This document shows, in pieces, positions 55,761-64,000 of a DNA stretch of 64,000 bases. The stretch's first letter is position 1, and each line of letters begins with the position of its first letter. The DNA lies in assembly GCF_027580225.2 (NCBI RefSeq), contig NC_073353.2, positions 39,176,001 to 39,240,000 of the forward strand, written 5' to 3'. The DNA is from Misgurnus anguillicaudatus (lineage: Eukaryota > Chordata > Actinopteri > Cypriniformes > Cobitidae). The notes beneath the pieces are model-generated. The model had not been told where the DNA came from. It ran no database searches and saw only the letters and a list, made by a program, of their open reading frames with translations. The position numbers and the translations under genes were made by a program.

Positions 55761-56684
55761 TTGAGGATAAAAATCTGAGTCATTTTATTATTGTAAGCGC
55801 ACAGACATCATTGTGGGTTACAGAGTCATACAAACATAAATAACACTGTATACACTGTATGACTATTAAAGGGGACAATTTATATCTATCTCTAAATTGA
55901 ACACATTTGCAAGGTAAGCACAATTTGTTGCTTTATATAAACACAGAGTTTATTACCAATACATTTTACAAGCTGCAACTATTTACAATTGCTGGTTTAA
56001 AGTGAACTGTGTTTGTTTGTACTGCACATACTGTATCTGTAGATCAAACACTCCCCAAAACCCACAAGGGTTCATCTATCTGTGCTAATAATAGAAAGTC
56101 CTCGCAGAACAATACATCAGACCTGTTTGAAAACGTTGGACATTTACATTAGAGGTACACTTTGTTATGTACTCATTATAATAATACCTGGTGTACAAGT
56201 TACACAAAGAGCAATATTAAATAGAGAGCCATATCTAAATTAAACAATAAATCATTATGTGGTTGGTAGGCAGGCATTCATATTAACAAAGTCTTCCTCC
56301 GGGAACTCTTTTCTTTGAGAACAAGGGCTCATACCTGTTTTCATGCCATCAATGATGTTAATTGACTTGCTTTCATTTACCCCAGATGTTCATTATTCTG
56401 CTTTTGTCTCTGCAGGTGTTTTTGTCGCTCCCTTTGGAAAGATTATCCTATAAAGTCTGAACCTTTGGGACCGGGATGAATTGCTGAGATTAACCTGGAG
56501 AATCCATTGCTTTCAAAGTAGTATTATCAGTCATACAATCTATTACATTATTATTATTGTCTGTCTATCTTTACCTTTCACTTTTAAGAAGATCTTACTT
56601 CAACAGTCTGTTTTTCTCATTTCTAATATCTATCTGTAGCTGACTGGGTTTAAGTAGAGGAACATCACTCATTTCTTTAGTGAT
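55761..56684. other. No feature seen
   Basis: AT-rich unique DNA. Confidence 0.3.
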
Positions 56685-57389
56685 ATTATCTCCATCCTAT
56701 TCCATAAACACAGCACCATTGGTACACTTTAAAAAATAAAGCTGCTTCACTTTGCCGCAGAAGAACCATTTTTGACTAAATGGTTACATGAAGAATCTTT
56801 AACTCTTTCTCTGCCAATGACAAGTTATTTCGTCAATTAAGAGACTATATTTCCCGGCCAACGACGCTTTCCTGACTAGTTTTTATGGTAATCTGTAATT
56901 TCGCAATTATCCACTAGATGGAAGTTGTCACAACTTATAAAATATAGTTGAGAAAAGTCAACTTAATTTTATAAGTTATAACAACTCACCTGCAGTTATA
57001 ACAACTCATCTCTAGTCAAGATAAATAACAGTAAGTGGAAATTACATCCAAGTTAATTCAACAAAAAATTTAAAGCAGCAAAGAATTTTTTACAGTGCAA
57101 AATGGTTGCTATAAATTATAAAAATAAAGTTAAAATAACTTGAGATAATTCAATTATCTCCATCCTATTCCATAAACACAGCACCATTGGTACACTTTAA
57201 AAAATAAAGCTGCTTCACTTTGCTGTAGAAGAACCATTTTTGACTGAATGGTTACATGAAGAATCTTTAACTCTTTCTCTGCCATTGACAAGTTATTTAG
57301 TCAATTAAGAGACTATTATTTCCCGGCCAACGACGCTTTCCTGACAAGTTTTTAATGTAATCTGTATTTCCGCCATTATCCACTAGATG
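56685..57389. repeat. 236-bp target duplication around a chimeric local copy
   Basis: 56685-56920 (ATTATCTCCATCCTATTCC to CCACTAGATG) is repeated at 57153-57389. Between them (56921-57152) is a copy of the right part of 54637-54867 with its neighbour CAAAATGG, joined directly to a 48-bp copy of 55038-55085 (TTGCTATAAATTATAAAAAT onwards). The ~150 bp that separate the two sources at home are missing. Confidence 0.85.
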
Positions 57390-57758
57390 ACCCAATTTAT
57401 AAAACCGAAGCAAAAACTAATTTTTCAACATTTAAAACTCTGTGTATGTTTGATAATCACAATGAATTTGATCTTTAACAAAATTCCTTTACAAAAATGC
57501 AATTATTTCAGCTTTTTGCTCAAAATTTGGTAATCTGGAAGAATTATAAAAAGGTTATAAAAAGAGAACTAATGAAGATATTATTATTAACGTTTTGTTT
57601 GTTTGTTTGTTTGTTTATAAACGGAGGGTCTGTTCTTTCATTTGATATATTTGTATGTTTATTTATATAAATTTCCTGGAAGGCATTCTGTAAAACTTTT
57701 GTAAAATCACAAAAATTGCTGGCAGGCAACTTGACAAAAAAGGCTGGTGGAGAATGAG
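57271..57758. mobile_element. piggyBac-like MITE, third copy, with (GTTT)n
   Basis: CTCTTTCTCTGCCATTGACA to GGCTGGTGGAGAATGAG; TTAA at 57267-57270 and TTAT at 57759-57762 (one base changed). A TTTGTTTGTTTGTTTG tract sits at the same internal place as in the other two copies. Its first ~120 bp also occur in the upstream duplicate (56801-56920). Confidence 0.85.
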
Positions 57759-58374
57759 TTATAAAAAAAATTACTTTTATATGTTGTTTAAACGTAATTG
57801 TGTGTCACATGTGTGTGAACACAACTACCCTGTAATGATAAAAATCTGCTGCTGGGACAAGCTGTTGCCGTTTCTTAAGCAAATTGACATCACTTTGCGC
57901 AGGCCCCATCCACAACCACCAAAAGACCACTTTTCACACTTGAAAACGTTAACCCAAGGTTATTCTAAACCCCGGATTAACAGAATCCTGAAAAGAAATC
58001 TGTTAAGAGATAACCCTGGGTATTCATAATCCAACATTTTATACTGCATTCAAAGCAGGGTTTAATAACACAAGGTTCATTTCAGGGATAACCCTGCTTC
58101 TAAGTTGCAAGTGTCAAATGCTCTTTAAACTAGGGTTAAAAGCAGGTTTAAGATGAAGATATCCTGGGGTAAGCGCAGTGTGAAATGCCTTTTAGATCAT
58201 AATTTCTATTTTAAATCTTTACTTAATTCATTATTGCATGTTCGTTATGGTTAAATTAAAACTGTGCATGTTGCAGCACCTAGAGGTGAGACCGACCAAC
58301 TGCTCAGTCCACATCTTACCCCTCAATTTCAAAATGCATAGAAAAGAATAGCCACCATTATAAATAATCTAAAC
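57759..58374. other. Low-feature DNA with AACCCTGG/CCAGGGTTA motifs
   Basis: AACCCAAGGTTATTC, AACCCTGGGTATTC, ACCCTGCTTCTAAG and AGCAGGTTTAAG suggest an old palindromic repeat between 57940 and 58170. The frame at 57754-58029 has no domain. Confidence 0.35.
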
Positions 58375-59173
58375 CAGGGATAGGCAACATGACAATGTCC
58401 TGCTGATTTTAGCTCCAAGGTGTTCACGGGTCCACTTAGATCCAAAAACCTGAGGTCCGATTGGAAACCCAATAGGGTTTGAGTCTACAAGTTTCAAATG
58501 TGCCCCGGACACGGGTTGGGTACAATAATAGCGGCATCGGGTCTCGGGTAATTTAAAATGAATGTGTTTTTGCTAAACGGCCCCGAGAAGACCCAAACTC
58601 TCTCGCGTATGTGCGTCAATGTCCTTTTCAAACATCTCATCTGTTTGCTAAGAGCGCTTGCGACATTGTGTGGCTGGCAGTAGGTTAATTTTCATTAAGA
58701 CAGACAATTTTAAATGTAAATTTTAGCGGTTACCTTGGTGTCGTCGACAGATGACAAAGTAAAACAAATTGTGCAGCTCTCCAAATTGGTTACGAGGCCA
58801 CCGAAGTTTCTTTCTGCGTGTGGGTCTGCAGAATGCACCCACGTCAGTGCCATTTACATTCGGGTCCAGTCGGGTTAAAAAAATTGCCACTAGTTCGGAT
58901 CAGACTCAGGTCATATTTTCTCGGGTTTGTCTCGGGGCGGGTCTTTCTTTTAAAAAAATGTATGCACGTATGGTTCGGGTATAAAGTGATTCAGGTCATT
59001 TCGGGTCGGGTACATTTCTTTGGACACGAGAAGACCTCTAGCTCCAACCCTGATAAAACCTTGCCTACCTGTAGTTTTTCAGGTGACTCTTTAGACCTAA
59101 ATTAGCTCTTTCATGTGTGCTTGATTAAATCTGGAGCTAAACTCTGCAGGACATTGGCACTCCAGGACCCCTG
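58375..59173. mobile_element. hAT-type palindromic MITE, split by another hAT element
   Basis: The left part CAGGGATAGGCAAC to TTTTAGCTCCAA and the right part (CCTGATAAAACCTTGCC to CCAGGACCCCTG) match 37490-37673 by family. The flanks ATCTAAAC and CTCTATAC agree at 6 of 8 positions, as expected for an aged target duplication. Confidence 0.85.
58419..59039. mobile_element. hAT-like palindrome inserted in the MITE, perfect 8-bp duplication
   Basis: Identical AGCTCCAA at 58411-58418 and 59040-59047. The ends GGTGTTCACGGGTCCACTT and GGACACGAGAAGACCTCT are loosely inverted. The arms are rich in CGGGT (ACGGGTTGGGTACAATAA; ATTTCGGGTCGGGTACAT). The frames at 58769-58984 and 58818-59105 are arm sequence. 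Confidence 0.88.
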
Positions 59174-60587
59174 CTCTATACAGTATTTGGACCTGACACT
59201 TCACAGGCAATCTGGGGACACCTGAGACTAATATTACATTGTGATAAATTGCCACAACACTCTTCTTCAGATTACTAAATGAAAGAAGCGTTTTTTCTAT
59301 GCCATCGCTGTACTGAGACCACCAGTGGATATTTGCACTACTTTTGTGCTTGGCACTGTAAGAAACCAAACATGTTGTTCAAAACCCCTGGCACTAAGTC
59401 ATGAACTGAACCTCCTCACAAATGCAATAAACAGAGACCAGCAGGGTTTGTTCACTACAGGACGTGTGGCGAATTATACTTCCCTGTTGTAATCTAGATA
59501 ACAGAACTTCTGTATGTGTTTTCAGCACAGAGGAGATCACAGATCTGCACCTCCTTCTACCTTTCCCTTACAGCTTTAATATATTATTACATCTCTTTGT
59601 CACAGATTTATAGCATCACACTTACACCTCAAAGCTCAATTTAGACAAACGTTTGTTCACTTTACCAGCCCATGAGGGGTCTGAGGTTAATCTGCAATGT
59701 TACAGCTTGATGCTCTCCCTGCACCTGCTGTTAAAGCAATACACCCAGAAATGAAATCTCACCTATACGCTGAATCTCATATTGTCTGTGGGACACGAAG
59801 GGATTGTTGTTGCATGTTTGTAGATTCTCTTCTTCTGTAAAAAACAACATGACAATTTCATTACACGTTATGTGTAATTATTCTCTTAAGATCCATTGTT
59901 AGAGTTATTCAGAGATCAGACTGTAGTGTTGCACAATTAATAATGTTTGATTTTCAATTACAAAAACAAGATAATCGAGGTAAAACAATTATTGTGCAAT
60001 TAAAATATAAATATTGTGCCACTTCTGAAGGCACCACTGCTTTGACATGTGTAGCCTGTTGCAACACTTCACAGTTCATAAAAAGGTTAAATAAATGCAT
60101 GTTTTTAAATTCGCAGAGTAATCGTGTTAAATAATCAAATTATGATTCAGCACATAATCGAGCAGCACTACTGTAGTGTTTATTTGTTAAACCTTCAAAT
60201 ACAAAGTTAAATGGCTATATATACTTAAAAAATGCACCAAAAGTTCAATTGAACAGAATAATCACTTAAATAGTTTAAACGAAAGTCATGTTCAAAACAG
60301 TATTAAAGCAATTACAGGTTAATAACTCAAACTGAGCAGACATGCCAAACCTGTCAAGAAGGTGCGTGACAATAAGACAGATATAAATATATTTATACAG
60401 ACAGTAGCTTTAGACTACGACGCGATATGATGATATAAGCACACCTGTCTTACTGTGAATTTGAGTTTGTGTGCAGAAGGAGGGGTTAGACATATTTCTA
60501 TAAAAGACAACAACACATTATATTTGTTTTGGTTGCTACTGTTGCTCGGTTCTATAAAGAGACCAAAAGTGTGCACACAACTCTCTC

Positions 60588-60590
<3 letters not shown>
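59174..60590. other. Unique DNA, no feature seen
   Basis: AT-rich with small GC-richer patches; the frames at 59097-59369 (minus) and 59943-60134 (plus) have no domain. Confidence 0.3.

Positions 60591-60656
<66 letters not shown>
60591..60656 (+). repeat. (TC)33 microsatellite
   Basis: Uninterrupted TC dinucleotides. The LSLSLS frames across it are artefacts. Confidence 0.98.
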
Positions 60657-60660
<4 letters not shown>

Positions 60661-60758
60661 GCTGATTGGATGATGAACATTCAAAGCTGTTGCACATGTG
60701 ACTGCACATACTTTATAATAAATATAAATGCATTCTTGCTCAATGTGACAGCCTACAG

Positions 60759-60821
60759 CAGGGCTAGTCAACTGGCGGCCCACGGGCCAAATGCGGCCCG
60801 CCGGTCATCTTTGTCTGATTT
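60759..60821. mobile_element. Solo end of a hAT element (Charlie/Tip100-like)
   Basis: CAGGGCTAGTCAACTGGCGG then CCCACGGGCCAAATGCGGCC is the typical CAGGGxxxxCAA(C)...GGCCC end of hAT elements, with an inner small palindrome. No matching right end was found downstream, so it looks truncated. Confidence 0.6.
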
Positions 60822-61077
60822 ATAATCAGCGTGGTTACTTTGACCTTTCCACTGTACATGACAAACGATAGCAATAAGAGGAGAGTCAAAAAGGGGCTGT
60901 GTGGTGTGCCAACCATCTGCGAGTGCGTTATTATCGGATCCAAATCGAGCTTTGGATGCATAAAAAAATGGTGCGACTACACTGCATGTGACACACCGAC
61001 CGCAAGTGATGTATTTCAGTGTGTGGAAGGTGAAAATTATTAATCCTTTTTTGTTTAACTTTATCAGTAACACTTTA

Positions 61078-61723
61078 GGGCCTGTTTACTCGAGAACACT
61101 CGAGGGTAAAAACGTAAAAATATTTTACACAGATTTACACAGCGACGGCGTTTTGGGGACTTAAAAACGCAAAAAAGTTAAACCACCTCCAGAGTGGAAA
61201 TCTTAAAAACGATCTACCGTCGCGTTCTCGTCTAAAGAGTAAAAACGCTAAAGTCTGCTCACGGTGGCTCCCGTCATGTACGCATTTACGTCACAGGCAT
61301 GCGCCAGTTCAGGAAAATAACAAACATGTCGGATTATTTCCATACGTCGAACCTTCAAGTTGCCATAGCAGCTCTGAAAAATATACAAGAGTCTTTCGAG
61401 CAGTTGTACGAAATACAGCTAGTATTACTGATCAGAGAAGGCACATTAATTACCTCAGTAAACCAGACGGCTTTGGACGAGACCTGGGAGAACCAGGAAA
61501 AAGGTTTTACGCAGGCACACGGCTTGGTGTTGTTTTTTGTCGGTGCTTCACATTGCCACCTAGCCGCCTGGAGTGCATACTACATCAAATATCACACACT
61601 TTTGCGTCACCATATGCACGTAGATTTCCCCCTCAAAACGCTTGTATAAACACGAAATAAAAAGTGATAACACAATGCCACTTTTGCGTTTTCTTTTCAG
61701 ATCGTTTCCATGTAAACGTAGCC
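61078..61723 (+). mobile_element. PIF/Harbinger-like element with TTA target duplication
   Basis: The ends GGGCCTGTTTAC and GTAAACGTAGCC are loosely inverted and flanked by TTA (61075-61077 and 61724-61726), the target duplication of PIF/Harbinger elements. Inside are a 116-residue open frame (61299-61649) and AAAAACG-rich arms (AAGAGTAAAAACGCTAAAG; TGCGTTTTCTTTTCAG). Confidence 0.7.
61299..61649 (+). CDS. 116-residue open frame inside the Harbinger-like element, unknown
   Basis: Two ATGs are in frame: 61299 and 61326. The second (AACATGTCGGATTATTTCC) looks the more natural start, giving MSDYFHTSNLQVAIAALKNI then QESFEQLYEIQLVLLIREG, a likely amphipathic helix, then DETWENQEKGFTQAHG and a His/Cys-rich end. 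It lacks the DDE catalytic triad of a transposase and does not look like the Myb-like partner protein. It may be an exon or a chance frame kept open; the 3' TTTTCTTTTCAG (61689-61700) reads like a splice acceptor. Function unknown. Confidence 0.3.
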   Translation: MRQFRKITNMSDYFHTSNLQVAIAALKNIQESFEQLYEIQLVLLIREGTLITSVNQTALDETWENQEKGFTQAHGLVLFFVGASHCHLAAWSAYYIKYHTLLRHHMHVDFPLKTLV

Positions 61724-61851
61724 TTAATCCAACGACAATGGATTACTAATAAGTAAATGATGAACTATAAATATTTCCATAGATAAAAGGCTCTTCCACT
61801 GAAATGAGCTTCTTTCCCATGTTGACATGGATTTACAATTACATTACGACT

Positions 61852-61868
61852 GCCACTAGGGGGCGAAC
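61852..61868 (+). promoter_or_regulatory. CTCF-like motif
   Basis: GCCACTAGGGGGCGAAC fits the CTCF core closely. It lies in otherwise plain DNA about 130 bp after the Harbinger-like element. Confidence 0.45.
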
Positions 61869-62239
61869 TTCGACAGTCGAGTCAGAATGTAGTGTACAAT
61901 GTAAAGAAGGTTTAGCACATATATCTTTAAAATATTAAAAAAGAAAACATGAAGTGCAACTTTAGTCATTAGGAGAAAACTGGCTATATGTTGTAAATAC
62001 TTGAAATATAACAATTTAAGAAAGTTATAAACAAAAAAGCTCTGCATTACAGAAAAAAACTAAACAAAAATACATGTGTTGATTATTTACACATGCGCTT
62101 TTTTGTGCAATGTTATTGGACTATGGTAATTGTTGTTAAATATATCATTCTGATTATCAAGGTAAAAAACAAGTTAACATTAGTACATCGGTAAGGTATC
62201 TGGTCATATTTCTGATTGTGACGTTTCTGTGAAGCACTA
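61869..62239. other. No feature seen
   Basis: AT-rich DNA. Confidence 0.3.
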
Positions 62240-62345
62240 TTTAGGCACAGGTATGTAAACATTTGGTACTAATATGCACTCCCTATGTACAAAGGTGTAC
62301 TTTTTGAAAGGGTACCACCCCAATGACCATTCCTTTTATAACTTT
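62240..62345. repeat. Small repeat shared with 8800-8905
   Basis: GTGTACTTTTTGAAAGGGTA then CCACCCCAATGACCATTCC; the same order of motifs as at 8800-8905. Confidence 0.5.
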
Positions 62346-63702
62346 TTCTAAAATGTACAGGGATTTTTTTTTAAATAGGAAGATGGCAGAAAAGCATGCA
62401 CAAGTATATAATGTCATAATAAACAAAACCTACAATCGGCTCGACTCAAGAGTTGTGTACTGATGTTGCAGGATGGATTTTAGTTTTCATTGCATGTTAT
62501 TGCAAATTTGGCTCAGAAAAGTGAAATTAGGTCATATAATTTGTTTTCAGCTTCAATATTTGGTTATCTACGTTTTAACGTAACTACCATGGGTCAGTAA
62601 ATGACAACTTTGCATGTATTGATCTGTCGGGTCCATCGTGTGCATAGCTCACAAGATCATTCAGGCAGAACATTTACAAATAAAAGATTGAGATGAAGCA
62701 TTCAGATGAATTGTTCTTGTTTGCATTATAACTAGACTAACTAATCCCACGCAAGCCACATCAGCTATTCAACACCCAGAAATTAAATTTGTTGTATTAT
62801 TGTGTACTTATTATGAGTCACTTAAAGGGATGGTTCATCGTATCAAAACCCTGTGAGATACGATTGTGTGAGCAGGAGATTACGGTAAAGCCTTGTAAAA
62901 ATACAAGAAAGGCACTTGACTATTGATTTAATATTTGAGGGCCTCAAGTCAACAGTCCGATTCAGGCAGAAAAATTTGGCGAACTCTGTTATCATAATCT
63001 CAATCAATAGTTTTTCCCGATGAAGGACAAACGTGTACATATTGACACTAGCAGTGTTTATCGAGATAAGCTTTTACGGTATCTCCCTGGGGTTCGGCAG
63101 CCCTCTGATGAGGTTGTCGAGTCTGATGTTTGTGCAGTGAAGAGATCATATCTACTGACCTAATCCAAACGGCTATAGCATTAACAGAATAATACACCAA
63201 TCAAAGACCTCTGATACTGTGTACAATAAAAGTCTTAACTCAATTCATCCAGCTCCGAAACGCAAACTCGTAACCGTAGCCAAGCTCTCCGTCAAACCGC
63301 GCTCATTCATCATGTGCAAAAGTGTTGAAGTATATTGTTAATATATCGCTTGAACTGTGAAATATGAATGTCACTTGAATTTGTCTAGCAAATACTTACT
63401 AGCTGCGTGTCTGTGGACACAAGCTTTTCTCAATAGCACTCCTGAATAAACTTACAACATGATATGATCTTAAGTACAAACAATAAGCGAAAACCTTTTT
63501 TACCAACGTCAAATGTCTAATAGGATATGTTTTAAAACAACAACCTCGTATTTGTTGTTGGTTTACATATTTCAGAGTTTGTTTAAAGCATTCATGGTTA
63601 AAAAAACAACGGCATTGAAATGCTGGTCCTAAATCCCTGGATTTGTTCTGAGGCAACTCATAGAGATTGAGGAGGCACAACGGACAGACAGACTGTAAAA
63701 TA
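62346..63702. other. Unique DNA, no feature seen
   Basis: No repeat ends recognised. Frames at 62843-63040 and 63399-63680 (both minus) show no domain. Confidence 0.3.
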
Positions 63703-63886
63703 ACTGTAAAAAATATTCATTTTTGGGAAATCAAGATATATGTTATGTAACTTTAATTTAACAAATAAAGTTAAACAATTTCAACTTGTTTTTATAAGTT
63801 ATGACAACTTATCACAAGCCAAAACTTGAAATAGTAAGTTGAATTGACTTGCAAAACCAAATAACTTCATGCTGCATATAAAAAAG
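63703..63886. mobile_element. CACTG-type MITE, worn ends
   Basis: AACTGTAAAAAATATTCATT to CATGCTGCATATAAAAAAG; the right part matches 19845-20032 (GTTGAATTGACTTGC, TTCATGCTGCATAT). Confidence 0.7.
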
Positions 63887-63891
63887 TCATC

Positions 63892-64000
63892 TTAAAGAGT
63901 GGCGCTCATGACTGCTCATCCGAGGGGCGCAAATTCAAAATATGTGTTTGTTGCGTCATGTGAACATGTCCATCACGTGTTTTGTCAAAATAAGTGCCTG
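63892..64000. mobile_element. CAGTGGCG element, cut by the window end
   Basis: AGAGTGGCGCTCATGACTGC, then GAGGGGCGCAAATTCAAAAT and CATCACGTGTTTTGTCAAAA match 33482-33620. Confidence 0.8.

Overview
The window looks like chromosomal DNA from a bony fish, most likely a cyprinid or close relative. The reasons are its AT-rich background, its dense load of short inverted-repeat DNA transposons of kinds familiar from zebrafish and carp genomes, a tRNA-derived SINE with the usual teleost tail, and a truncated LINE tail. I found no intact protein-coding gene. The long reading frames fall inside transposon arms, in simple repeats, or in unique DNA without recognisable domains. The region is best read as intergenic or intronic DNA, a small gene desert, in which several unique, GC-richer blocks could be conserved regulatory sequence.

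Layout. 1-4 kb: a degraded repeat, a short CACTG-end MITE and a hAT MITE with a perfect 8-bp target duplication. 4-8.8 kb: a unique block, a TA-flanked element, and one half of an old duplicated segment whose other half lies near 46.4-47.3 kb; it carries a MITE split by a second element. 9.2-11.4 kb: a large palindrome split by a second palindrome with telomere-like DNA in its centre. 12.7-14.4 kb: GA and ATT arrays and a 928-bp hAT element. 14.9-16.05 kb and 18.9-19.6 kb: unique blocks, the second containing a CpG-rich patch. 16.9-18.4 kb: a cluster of three copies of one 430-bp MITE. 20-21.8 kb: two telomere-loop palindromes and a LINE tail. 24-26.5 kb: a repeat split by a 1.8-kb TA-flanked element that contains a long hairpin. 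28.4-30.1 kb: a nest of four or more elements. 31-33.1 kb and 36.4-36.9 kb: TTAA-flanked piggyBac-like MITEs. 35.7-38.6 kb: hAT relics with BED-finger fragments, plus a SINE. 39-43.1 kb: CACTG MITEs, an element with a decayed transposon exon, a nested hAT with a GT array, and an element with a THAP-domain exon. 45.5-46.4 kb: an element carrying a 65-residue open exon with a splice donor. 48.3-49.3 kb: paired MITEs, one split by a telomere-loop element. 49.5-50.1 and 52.3-53.1 kb: unique blocks. 50.8-52.2 kb: a tandemly duplicated MITE plus flank with a nested MITE. 54.6-57.8 kb: MITEs and a striking local rearrangement. 58.4-59.2 kb: hAT inside hAT MITE. 61.1-61.7 kb: a PIF/Harbinger-like element.

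The most unusual signals are: (1) the same small basic 'xGxxFxRWxxL' exon type, decayed to different degrees, in at least three different elements, two with a splice donor; (2) a 236-bp target duplication at 56.7-57.4 kb enclosing a chimeric copy of two sites about 2 kb away; (3) a family of palindromes carrying telomere-like tracts; (4) a diverged direct duplication about 40 kb apart; (5) several CTCF-like motifs, most of them inside transposons. All calls come from reading the sequence by eye; no alignment or database search was run.
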